A stretch of 64,000 bases of DNA from positions 1 to 64,000 of the forward strand of contig NZ_CALMPA010000022.1 of assembly GCF_937871615.1 (NCBI RefSeq), read 5' to 3'. This document shows positions 34,235 through 42,430 of this stretch, piece by piece (positions within the stretch are counted from its first letter, which is position 1; the number at the start of each line of letters is the position of its first letter). The notes beneath the pieces are model-generated. The model had not been told where the DNA came from. It ran no database searches and worked only from the letters and a program-made list of their open reading frames with translations. The DNA comes from an uncultured Sphingomonas sp. (GTDB lineage: Bacteria; Pseudomonadota; Alphaproteobacteria; Sphingomonadales; Sphingomonadaceae). Position numbers and translations under genes: made by a program.

Positions 34235-35506
34235 ATGGAGTGGAGCAACTGGTCAGGAAGCGTCAATGCACGGCCGCAGGCGATCACGGCCCCGCGCGAC
34301 GAGGGCGAATTGCGCGCAGCGATTCTTTCGGCGGACCAGGTGCGGGTGCGCGGCGCGGGCCATTCGTTCATGCCGTTATGCGCGACCGATGGCACCTTGC
34401 TCGACATGAGCGATTATCGCGCCACGGTCGAGATCGCGCCCGATCGCCGCAGCGTCTGGGCGCCCGCCGGGTGGAGCCTGGCGCGGCTGACCGAAGCCTT
34501 GTGGGCGGAAGGCTTGTCGCTCATCAATCAGGGCGACATCAACCCGCAATCGCTCGCCGGGGCGACCGCGACCGGCACGCATGGCACCGGCGCCGAACTC
34601 GGCAGCCTGTCGACGCAGGTGATCGGGTGCGAGTTGATGCTGGCGGATGGCTCGCTCATCCAGTGCGATGAAGCGACGCATCCCGATCTGTATCAGGCGC
34701 AGCGTCTGTCGCTCGGGATGTTCGGGGTGGCGACGCGCATCCGCATCAATGTGCTGCCGGCTTATTATCTGGAGGAGCGGATCGAAAGCCGCCCGCTCGG
34801 CGAAGTCGCCGAACGCTGGCAGGAACTGGGCAACGCCACCCGGCATTTCGAATTCTTCGTCTTCCCTTATGCCGATCGCGTGATCTTCAAGACGCTCCAC
34901 CCGGTCGAGGGGCCGGGCGACCCGCATCGCGGCACCGATATCGACGAACGCCCGTTCCGCATCGCGTGCGAGATCGCGCGCGCGATGCCGTTCGCGATTC
35001 CGTCGCTGCAACGGCTGATGATGCGGCTGAGCGGCAAATCGACGCGCCGTGTCGGGCCGGCGTGGCGCATCTTTCCCGCCGATCGGACGATCCGGTTCGA
35101 GGAGATGGAATATGAGCTGCCCCGCGCGGATGGGATGCCGACCTTGCTGGAGGCGATCGGCTATATCCGGCGCAAGCGGCTGCCGGTCGCCTTCCCGTTC
35201 GAATTCCGGCTGGTGGCGGGCGACGATATCTGGATGAGCCCGTTCAATCGCGGTGCGGGCGCGTCGGTGTCGTTTCACCAGTATGCGCGGATGCCGTGGC
35301 GCAGCCTGTTCGCGGAGATCGAGCCGGTGCTGCGCGGCGCCGGCGGGCGCCCGCATTGGGCCAAGCGCCACACCTTGCGCGCGGAGGATGTCCACGCGCT
35401 CTATCCCCGCACCGGCGATTTCCTGAAGATGCGCGCCGAAGCCGATCCGGCGGGCAAATTCGTCAACGCCGATCTCGCGCGGCTGTTCTGCATCGCGCGC
35501 GGCTAA
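34235..35506 (+). CDS. FAD-linked oxidase, D-arabinono-1,4-lactone / L-gulonolactone oxidase family
   Basis: A 423-residue VAO-fold flavoenzyme. The N-terminal FAD_binding_4 part has V-R-V-R-G-A-G-H-S-F, whose His is the covalent flavin attachment residue in this family, and G-A-T-A-T-G-T-H-G-T-G. The C-terminal ALO domain ends with P-H-W-A-K-R-H-T-L, D-P-A-G-K-F-V-N and a short tail. Family members oxidise aldonolactones or related polyols. GGAGAGG is 7 bases from ATG 34235; an in-frame extension to 34022 is not family-like. The D-threonine-aldolase-like gene follows after 14 bp, so they are co-transcribed. Confidence 0.88.
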   Translation: MEWSNWSGSVNARPQAITAPRDEGELRAAILSADQVRVRGAGHSFMPLCATDGTLLDMSDYRATVEIAPDRRSVWAPAGWSLARLTEALWAEGLSLINQGDINPQSLAGATATGTHGTGAELGSLSTQVIGCELMLADGSLIQCDEATHPDLYQAQRLSLGMFGVATRIRINVLPAYYLEERIESRPLGEVAERWQELGNATRHFEFFVFPYADRVIFKTLHPVEGPGDPHRGTDIDERPFRIACEIARAMPFAIPSLQRLMMRLSGKSTRRVGPAWRIFPADRTIRFEEMEYELPRADGMPTLLEAIGYIRRKRLPVAFPFEFRLVAGDDIWMSPFNRGAGASVSFHQYARMPWRSLFAEIEPVLRGAGGRPHWAKRHTLRAEDVHALYPRTGDFLKMRAEADPAGKFVNADLARLFCIARG

Positions 35507-35520
35507 TCGAGGTGAATCGC

Positions 35521-36666
35521 ATGACCGACGAGGAACTCCACCGCCATCTGATCGGTCGACAGGGATCGCGGCGCGATCTCAACACCCCGGTGCTGGTGAT
35601 TGATCGCGACGCGCTCGATCGCAACATCGCGCGGATGGCGGACTTCGCCGCCGCGCACGGGCTGAAATTGCGGCCTCATGCCAAGACGCACAAGAGCGGC
35701 GATGTCGCGCGCCGCCAGATCGCGGCGGGCGCGATCGGGCAATGCTGCGCCAAGCTGGGCGAGGCGGAGGCATTGGCGGACGCCGGGATCGCGGGGCTGC
35801 TGATTACATCGCCGGTGGTTGCCGCAGCCGGAATCGAGCGGCTCGTGGCGCTCAACGAGCGTTCCGCCGGGCTGATGTGCGTGGCGGACAACCCGCATGT
35901 CGCGCGCGCCACCGCGGCGGCGGTCACCGCGAAAGGCGGTCGGCCACTCACCTTGCTGATAGATATCGACCCCGGCATCCACCGCACCGGCGTCGCCAGC
36001 CCGGAATGCGCGGTCGAACTGTATCGCGCGATCGCCGCCGAGCCCGCGCTCGTTTACGGCGGCGTGCAATATTATTGCGGCTCGCAACAGCATATCGAGA
36101 GCTTCGCCGAGCGCGAGGCGGCGATTCATGACCGCGCCGATTATCTGCGCACGGTGCTCGCCGCGCTTGAGGCAGCGGGGGGCAAGCCGCCGATCGTGTC
36201 CGGCGGCGGCACCGGCACCCACCGGATTGATGCGACGCTCGATCTGTTCACCGAGCTTCAGGTGGGGTCATACATTTTCATGGACGACCAATATCGCGTC
36301 TGCGCGCTGACACCGGAGGAAGGGGAGATTCCGTTCGAGACGGCGCTGCTGATCGACACGCGCGTCATCAGCGCCAATTCGCCGGGGCTGGTGACGGTTG
36401 ACGCCGGGTTAAAGGCGATGGCGACCGATGCCAAACCTCCGTTGCTCGCCGGTGGCGCGGCGGCAGGCACCGTCTATTTCTTCATGGGGGACGAGCAGGG
36501 CGCGCTGGTGAACCCGGCGGGCACGCTGCCCGCGCTTGGCGAAACGGTGACGCTGGGCGCGCCGCATTGCGACCCGACCGTCAACCTATACGATTTCTAT
36601 CATGTGGTGAGCGATGGCACGCTCGTCGATATCTGGCCGGTAAGTGCGCGCGGCCGATCGCGCTGA
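35521..36666 (+). CDS. D-threonine aldolase / D-serine dehydratase-like (DSD1) PLP enzyme
   Basis: A 381-residue fold-type III PLP enzyme with an alanine-racemase-like N-terminal barrel. Lys55 in R-P-H-A-K-T-H-K is the PLP base, and the C-terminal metal site is His349-x-Cys351 in P-H-C-D-P-T-V-N. Members act on D-threonine, D-3-hydroxyaspartate or D-serine. GAGGTG precedes the ATG. It lies between an FAD oxidase and the dgcN-dgcA pair, which strengthens a D-amino-acid role. Which D-hydroxy amino acid is used is not readable. Confidence 0.88.
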   Translation: MTDEELHRHLIGRQGSRRDLNTPVLVIDRDALDRNIARMADFAAAHGLKLRPHAKTHKSGDVARRQIAAGAIGQCCAKLGEAEALADAGIAGLLITSPVVAAAGIERLVALNERSAGLMCVADNPHVARATAAAVTAKGGRPLTLLIDIDPGIHRTGVASPECAVELYRAIAAEPALVYGGVQYYCGSQQHIESFAEREAAIHDRADYLRTVLAALEAAGGKPPIVSGGGTGTHRIDATLDLFTELQVGSYIFMDDQYRVCALTPEEGEIPFETALLIDTRVISANSPGLVTVDAGLKAMATDAKPPLLAGGAAAGTVYFFMGDEQGALVNPAGTLPALGETVTLGAPHCDPTVNLYDFYHVVSDGTLVDIWPVSARGRSR

Positions 36667-36796
36667 ACGCGCCTCCGCCCTGCCGGCGATGTTGCCGGGG
36701 TCGATCCCATAACCTCAGGGCATGGCAATAGCGCGTATCTGACTTTGGCCGCGCGCCCGCGACGAGCGACAATGCGGCTCCATTCGGAGATTACCC

Positions 36797-37822
36797 GTGC
36801 AGATTGAAACCCCCTATCTCCTCTATCTCGGCAGTGCGACCGATCCGCTCGCGGTGAAGACGGCGCGCGGGGTGGCCCATTGGCGGCCCGAACTGTCCGT
36901 GGGCCAGATGAGCGGCGCGGGGTGCACGGTCAGTATCGGCCTCGATGAGCTGACGTTCGATCAGGCGGTGGCGCGGGGCGCGAAGACGTTCTTGATCGGC
37001 ATGGCCAATGCGGGCGGCGTCATGTCCGCGGAAACGGTCGAGGCGGCGCTCGCCGCGATCGAAGCGGGCATGAATGTCGCGTCCGGCCTGCACGAGCGGC
37101 TTTCAGCCCACCCCAAGATCGTCGAGGCGGCGGCGCGCCGCAATGTCCAGCTTTCCGACGTGCGCGAGCCGCCCGCCCGGCTGAATACCGGCACCGGCAT
37201 CCGGCGCGCGGGCAAGCGCCTTCTGGCGGTCGGCACCGATTGCGCGGTGGGCAAGATGTATTCGTCGCTGGCGCTGGAGAAGGAATTGCGCGCGCGCGAT
37301 GTGCTCGCCGATTTCCGCGCCACCGGGCAGACCGGCATCTTCATCGCTGGCGGCGGTATGCCGATCGACGCGGTGGTGGCGGATTTCATTTCCGGCTCGG
37401 TCGAGGAATTGTCGCCGGCGCGGCATGACGGCGGCTGGGATCTGATCGAGGGGCAGGGATCGCTGTTCCACCCCGCGTTCGCCGGGGTGTCGCTCGGCCT
37501 GCTGCACGGCGCGCAGCCCGATGCGCTGTTGCTGTGCCACGAGGCCGGGCGCACCCGGATGCGCCATCTGCCGGGGCACGCCGTGCCCACGCTGGAGGAA
37601 TGCCTTGCCCGTAATCTTGAGGCGGCGCGGCTTACCAACCCCAATGTGATCGCGGTGGGCGTCTCGCTCAACACCTCGGCGCTTGATGCCGGGGCTGCGC
37701 TTCGTGCCTGCGCGGAGGTGGAGGATCGGCTCGGCCTGCCGTGTCAGGATGCGGTGGCGCATGGGCTGGGCCGCGTGGCGGAAAGGTTGATCGAATGCTT
37801 CGCACCGTCCGTTCCAGCATAG
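36797..37822 (+). CDS. dgcN: DUF1611 protein, probable D-glutamate N-acetyltransferase DgcN
   Basis: A 341-residue DUF1611 protein from a GTG start with CGGAGA upstream. A Rossmann-like N-terminal domain is followed by a P-loop G-T-D-C-A-V-G-K at 146-153. The protein G-Q-G-S-L-F-H-P-A motif and the C-terminal V-G-V-S-L-N-T region are family landmarks. DUF1611 next to an enolase-superfamily epimerase is the DgcN-DgcA arrangement known for D-glutamate catabolism, where DgcN N-acetylates D-glutamate. It overlaps the next gene by 28 bp. The assignment rests on family and neighbour. Confidence 0.8.
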   Translation: MQIETPYLLYLGSATDPLAVKTARGVAHWRPELSVGQMSGAGCTVSIGLDELTFDQAVARGAKTFLIGMANAGGVMSAETVEAALAAIEAGMNVASGLHERLSAHPKIVEAAARRNVQLSDVREPPARLNTGTGIRRAGKRLLAVGTDCAVGKMYSSLALEKELRARDVLADFRATGQTGIFIAGGGMPIDAVVADFISGSVEELSPARHDGGWDLIEGQGSLFHPAFAGVSLGLLHGAQPDALLLCHEAGRTRMRHLPGHAVPTLEECLARNLEAARLTNPNVIAVGVSLNTSALDAGAALRACAEVEDRLGLPCQDAVAHGLGRVAERLIECFAPSVPA

Positions 37823-38790
37823 AGAACTGGCCGCTGAAGGCGCCGTTCCGCATCGCGCGCGGTGTGCGAACCGCCTCGGCGCTCGTCACCGTGGAGGTGG
37901 GCGAGGGCGGCGTGATTGGCCGGGGCGAGGGCGTGCCCTCCGCCCGCTATGGCGAGGATGTCGCGTCGGTCACCGCGCAGATCGAGGCGGTGGCGGGCGC
38001 GATCGGCGAAGGCGCGACGCGCGACGAGCTGCGCGCGCTGCTGCCCGCCGGTTCGGCGCGCTGCGCGCTCGATTGCGCCTTGTGGGATATGGAGATCAGG
38101 CTGGGCCGGGCGACGCTCGATCCGCTTCATCCGATTACCACCGCGCTGACCGTTAGCATCGACACGCCCGAGGGCATGGCCGCCGCCGCGCGCAAGCTGG
38201 GGGATGCCGCGCTCGTCAAGGTGAAGGTCAATGGCGAGCAGCCGGAGGCGTGCCTGCGCGCGGTGCGGGCGGAAGTGCCGAACGCCACGCTGATCGTCGA
38301 TGCGAACGAAAGCTGGACAATGGCGCAGGTCGAACGCCTCCAGCCGGTGCTGGCCGAATTGCGGATCGCGATGCTGGAGCAGCCGCTGCCGGCCGGCGCG
38401 GACGATGCCTTGCACGGCTTCGCCGCGCTGGTGCCGATCTGCGCCGATGAATCCTGCCATGTCACCGCCGATCTCGATCGGCTGCGCACGCGTTATTCGA
38501 TGGTCAATATCAAGCTCGACAAGACGGGCGGCCTGACCGAGGCGCTCGATCTGCTGGCGGGTGCGCGGACCATGGGGCTGGGCGTGATGGTGGGGTGCAT
38601 GGTCGGTACGTCATTGTCGATGGCCCCGGCATTCCACGTCGCCCAGCAGGCCGATTTCGCGGACCTCGACGGGCCGTGGCTGATGCGGGAAGATCGACCG
38701 GGCGGCCTAGCCTTCGCCGCGGACGGCAGGGTGACCCCGCCTGTGGCGGGTTTCTGGGGAACAACGCGCGCGACACCGCCAGGGGCCTGA
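37795..38790 (+). CDS. dgcA: Enolase-superfamily racemase, probable N-acetyl-D-glutamate racemase DgcA
   Basis: A 331-residue muconate-lactonising/dipeptide-epimerase-type protein. The two-base catalytic set is visible: Lys142-x-Lys144 (V-K-V-K-V) and Lys240 (N-I-K-L-D-K). The Mg2+ ligands are Asp169 (V-D-A-N-E), Glu195 (L-E-Q-P-L) and Asp218 (A-D-E-S). By its pairing with DgcN it should racemise N-acetyl-D-glutamate to the L form; an L-Ala-D/L-Glu epimerase role is the alternative. ATG 37795 lies inside the end of dgcN, 8 bases after GGAAAGG, so the two are translationally coupled. Confidence 0.82.
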   Translation: MLRTVRSSIENWPLKAPFRIARGVRTASALVTVEVGEGGVIGRGEGVPSARYGEDVASVTAQIEAVAGAIGEGATRDELRALLPAGSARCALDCALWDMEIRLGRATLDPLHPITTALTVSIDTPEGMAAAARKLGDAALVKVKVNGEQPEACLRAVRAEVPNATLIVDANESWTMAQVERLQPVLAELRIAMLEQPLPAGADDALHGFAALVPICADESCHVTADLDRLRTRYSMVNIKLDKTGGLTEALDLLAGARTMGLGVMVGCMVGTSLSMAPAFHVAQQADFADLDGPWLMREDRPGGLAFAADGRVTPPVAGFWGTTRATPPGA

Positions 38791-38841
38791 GCGCGCGTGA
38801 TGGAATTCCGGCGCGGGAGCGGCTAGGTTCCCCGCCGTCCC

Positions 38842-39774
38842 ATGAGCCAGAACGACCCCGCCCGCACGACGCAATTGCTCAGCCTGCGCCATATCGAGGT
38901 GTTTCACGCAATCTATGCGAACGGCTCGGCCAGCGCGGCGGCGGTGGTGCTCAACGTGTCGCAGCCGTCGATCAGCAAGACGTTGCGCCACGCCGAGGAT
39001 CGGCTGGGGTTCGCCCTGTTCCACCGCGTGAAGGGGCGGCTCTCGCCCACCGAAAAGGCGCATATCCTGTTTTCTGAGATCGACGAGATTCACGAAAAGC
39101 TAATCTCGCTCCAGCGATCGGCGCGAAATCTGGGCGTGCGTGGCGAGACGCTGAAGGTTTCCGCGCTGCCCGGCTTCGGCCTGGATTTCCTGCCGCGCGC
39201 GGTGGCCTGTTTCCGCGCTGTAGAGCCACATGCCCGGTTCGAACTGGGGACACTGCACTCGGCGGATATCCTGCGCCGCCTGCAAAGCCGCGATTGCGAC
39301 ATCATGATCGGCTGCGAAGCGCCGATGCATCCGCAACTGGCCTGCCAGGAAATCGGATCGGGGCAGATCGTCGTGCTGCACAGGCCGGGCGCGCTCGGAT
39401 CGGCTGGCGCGGTGATGGATCGCGAGAGGCTTCGGCGCCATAAGTTGATCGGCATGTCGGCCCAGAGTGGCCCGCTCGCGCGGATCTTCCACCAGGAAGT
39501 GGCGCGACGCGGCATTGATCTGGATGGCGATCTGACGGTCGACACCATGTATATCGGCGCGGTGCTTGCCCGGCTCGGCGCGGGGCTGGCGGTGAGCGAC
39601 GATCTCTCCGCGCCCGCGCTTCTGGGCGAGGGGCTGATCTCCACGCCGTTCGAGCCGCCGATTGATTACCGGATTTTCGCCGTCCACCTTGCCGATGCGC
39701 CGCTGTCGCGCATCGCCGTGCGCTTCGTGAAAATGTTGCGGACGATGCTCGCAGCACCGGAATCCGTCGTCTGA
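38842..39774 (+). CDS. LysR-type transcriptional regulator
   Basis: A 310-residue LysR protein. The N-terminal HTH (about 15-75) has L-R-H-I-E-V-F-H-A-I-Y-A-N-G-S-A and V-S-Q-P-S-I-S-K-T-L-R-H-A-E. The effector domain follows from about 100 (L-K-V-S-A-L-P-G-F-G). It lies 51 bp downstream of dgcA on the same strand and is the likely local regulator of the D-amino-acid genes, which is inferred from position. Confidence 0.92.
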   Translation: MSQNDPARTTQLLSLRHIEVFHAIYANGSASAAAVVLNVSQPSISKTLRHAEDRLGFALFHRVKGRLSPTEKAHILFSEIDEIHEKLISLQRSARNLGVRGETLKVSALPGFGLDFLPRAVACFRAVEPHARFELGTLHSADILRRLQSRDCDIMIGCEAPMHPQLACQEIGSGQIVVLHRPGALGSAGAVMDRERLRRHKLIGMSAQSGPLARIFHQEVARRGIDLDGDLTVDTMYIGAVLARLGAGLAVSDDLSAPALLGEGLISTPFEPPIDYRIFAVHLADAPLSRIAVRFVKMLRTMLAAPESVV

Positions 39775-39812
39775 GCGTTGGGGCGTCGCGCGACGCCCCT
39801 CGCCGCCGCCGG

Positions 39813-40541
39813 TTATCCCGCGCGGAGCCCGGACGCGGTGTGCATCGCATCGCCGAACAGGTTCGACCATTGTTCGGGCGTGAGCGTGATCTTCTGCCCC
39901 CGGAGCAGCGATGGGTTCTGGATCGCCGTGCCGGCCTTCACCCCTTCGCGCTCGCCCACTTTGGCGAACCATGATGCAAGCGCGGGATAGTCCGAAAGCG
40001 CGATGTCGATCACCGAGATCGCGCGCACCCATGGCCAGCACGCCATATCCGCGATCGAATATTCCGCCCCGCCGACCCAGGGCGCCTCGGCCAGCCGCGT
40101 ATCGAGCACCGTCAGCAGCCGCCGCGCTTCCTTGCCGTAGCGCGCGAGGGCATAGTCGATATCCTCGGGCGCATAGCGATAGAAATGATGCGCCTGGCCG
40201 TGCATCGGGCCGAGCCCCGCCATTTGCCACATCAGCCATTCGATCACCTCACCGCGCGCGCGCGGCGCGGAGACCGGCGGGATGAATTGCCCATGCTTGT
40301 CCGCGAGATAGATCAGGATGGCGCCCGATTCCATCATGGTGAGTGGCGCGCCGCCATCGACCGGCGCGTGATCGACGATCGCCGGCAGCCGTCCATTGGG
40401 CGAGATGCGGCGAAACTCGGGGGCAAGGTGATCGCCGGCCAGCATGTCGTAACGGATCAGGCGATGCTCGATCCCGGCTTCCTCCAGCAGGATGGATACC
40501 TTCTGCCCATTGGGGGTGGGGACATAATGCAGGTCAATCAC
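39813..40541 (-). CDS. Glutathione transferase, YfcG/YghU (nu-class) type
   Basis: A 242-residue GST from a GTG start preceded by AAGGGAGAG. The thioredoxin-like half has T-P-N-G-Q-K-V-S-I-L-L-E-E, I-S-P-N-G-R-L-P-A-I-V-D-H and E-S-G-A-I-L-I-Y-L-A. The helical half has W-Q-M-A-G-L-G-P-M-H-G-Q-A-H-H-F and Y-S-I-A-D-M-A-C-W-P-W. These closely parallel E. coli YfcG, a disulfide-bond reductase that binds two glutathiones. It is cytosolic and converges on the LysR gene. Confidence 0.9.
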   Translation of the reverse strand: MIDLHYVPTPNGQKVSILLEEAGIEHRLIRYDMLAGDHLAPEFRRISPNGRLPAIVDHAPVDGGAPLTMMESGAILIYLADKHGQFIPPVSAPRARGEVIEWLMWQMAGLGPMHGQAHHFYRYAPEDIDYALARYGKEARRLLTVLDTRLAEAPWVGGAEYSIADMACWPWVRAISVIDIALSDYPALASWFAKVGEREGVKAGTAIQNPSLLRGQKITLTPEQWSNLFGDAMHTASGLRAG

Positions 40542-40895
40542 TTCTCTCTCCCTTCGCGATGCCGGTCACGTAGCGCCGTGGCGGCAGTGGCCCGCCATTC
40601 GTCCCGAAGCGCATCAGCCGGCCCGCCGGCTGCGCGCCGTAACGCCTTGCCACCGCTCGTTGTTTATCCGCTGACGCTGCTCCGGCGCGGCAATGAATGT
40701 CAAGTAAGTCGACGTACGTGGCGGAAATTAATGTCTGAATATTTGACAAAAACACCCGATGCCTTAGCTTTCTAATATTCTGGCGAAGACCGGGGACGAT
40801 GCGGGAGGGTGCGATGATGGGCGTTCGTGGTTCGGCGATCCGCGCATCTGTTTCACACCGCGCACCTTCGGCGTCGATTGGGGATTCACATTCTG
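40542..40895. other. Promoter region between GST and MFS genes
   Basis: Some 354 bp without a supported gene. TTGACA at 40743-40748 followed 16-17 bases later by TAGCTT, with TAATAT beyond, is a plausible promoter for the MFS gene, giving a leader of about 120 bases. Direct or inverted repeats were not seen. Confidence 0.4.
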
Positions 40896-42299
40896 ATGCA
40901 CGCGCCGGTGAAAGAGACGATCGCCCCCGCAACAACGGATGTCGCGCCCCAGCCGGCAACCCCGCGCGAGCGGCGCTGGGCGCTCGGGCTGCTGCTCGCG
41001 GTGTCGACCGTCGCGTTCATCGACCGCACGATCCTCAATACCACCGGCCAGGCGATCAAGACCGATCTGAAGCTGAGCGATCTTCAACTCGGGCTGCTCG
41101 GCGGAACGGCATTCGCGTTGCTCTATGGCGTGCTGGGCATCCCGGTGGCGCGGCTGGCGGAACGCTATAACCGCGTTCGCATCATCGCGATCGCGATGGC
41201 GGCATGGTCGGCGATGACCGCATTGTGCGGCATGGCGAGCGGATTCACCGGGCTGCTGCTGGCGCGGATCGGGGTCGGCATCGGCGAAGCGGGCGCGGGG
41301 CCGCCGTCGCAATCGTTGATCGCGGATTATTTCCCACCCGATCGGCGCGCCTCGGCCTTCGGCGTCCTCGGGCTGGCGACGCCGATCGGCATCATCGTCG
41401 GCGCGATCGGCGGCGCGGTGGTGGCGCAGCATTTCGGCTGGCGCGCGGCATTCCTGATCGTCGGCTTACCGGGCCTGCTGCTCTCCGCGATCGTCTGGTT
41501 CCTGCTGCGCGAGGCGCCGCGCGGATTGGCGGACGGCCATCTGGCAGGCGGCGAAACCCCGCCGCTGAGCGCGGTCGTGCGCCGGCTGGCGGGAAGCCGC
41601 GCGTTCCGCAACCTGCTCATGGCCGGGATCGTGGTGAGCTTCGTCGGCTCGTCCGGCATGACCTTCACCCATCCGTTCTTCGTGCGCAGCTTCCCCGTCG
41701 GCTATACCGAGGCGGCGATCGCCTTCGCGCTGATGAACAGCGTTTCGCTCGCGGGCGGCTATCTGCTGGGCGGGTTCGTGACCGATCGGCTCGGGCGGCG
41801 CGACGTGCGCTGGTATGGCTGGATGCCGGGGATCTGCATGATCCTCACCGCGATCACCTATGTGATCGGTTTTTCGCAATCGACCTGGTTCTGGACGATC
41901 GTGTTGCTGATCCCGCCGGGGTTGTTCGCGGGCGTCTATTTCGGCCCGACTTTCTCGATCCTGCACAATCTGGTCGAGCCGCGGATGCGGGCATCGGCCA
42001 CCGCGATCCTGACGCTGACGACCGGGATGATCGGGATGACGCTGGGGCCGCTGGTCACCGGCTGGCTGAGCGATATCTATGCCGCGCGCGCCTTTGCGGG
42101 CGATTATGCGCTGGCCTGCGCCGATGGCGGCACGGCGCAGGCGTGCATCACCGCGTCCGCCTCCGGCCTGCGCGCCGCGCTGGTGACGGTGTGCGCGGTG
42201 TTCGCGGTCGCGGGGTTCAACTTCCTGCGCGCGGCCGGCAGCCTGCCGCGCGAACTCGCGCATATGAGCAACGGCACTGGCGCGGCGGGCGCGGGATAA
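40896..42299 (+). CDS. MFS transporter, spinster-like
   Basis: A 467-residue, 12-segment carrier. An N-terminal tail of about 25 residues precedes segment 1 (A-V-S-T-V-A-F-I-D-R-T-I-L). Loop 2-3 carries A-R-L-A-E-R-Y-N-R-V-R and segment 4 has A-R-I-G-V-G-I-G-E-A, the spinster-type signature also seen in the carrier at 19842. The longer frame from 40827 has no membrane or signal character; ATG 40896 has GGGGA 11 bases upstream. Single-gene unit; substrate unknown. Confidence 0.88.
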   Translation: MHAPVKETIAPATTDVAPQPATPRERRWALGLLLAVSTVAFIDRTILNTTGQAIKTDLKLSDLQLGLLGGTAFALLYGVLGIPVARLAERYNRVRIIAIAMAAWSAMTALCGMASGFTGLLLARIGVGIGEAGAGPPSQSLIADYFPPDRRASAFGVLGLATPIGIIVGAIGGAVVAQHFGWRAAFLIVGLPGLLLSAIVWFLLREAPRGLADGHLAGGETPPLSAVVRRLAGSRAFRNLLMAGIVVSFVGSSGMTFTHPFFVRSFPVGYTEAAIAFALMNSVSLAGGYLLGGFVTDRLGRRDVRWYGWMPGICMILTAITYVIGFSQSTWFWTIVLLIPPGLFAGVYFGPTFSILHNLVEPRMRASATAILTLTTGMIGMTLGPLVTGWLSDIYAARAFAGDYALACADGGTAQACITASASGLRAALVTVCAVFAVAGFNFLRAAGSLPRELAHMSNGTGAAGAG

Positions 42300-42430
42300 A
42301 GCGGCGCACGCGGGTCGTGGCGATCTGACCAGCCTTGCCGCCGGTCAGCGCCGTTCATCATCGCCCGGCCCTTGTCTGTTTCCGCTCGCGGTGCGCGCCT
42401 GTGCATCCGCCGTGCCACGGGCGAATAAAA

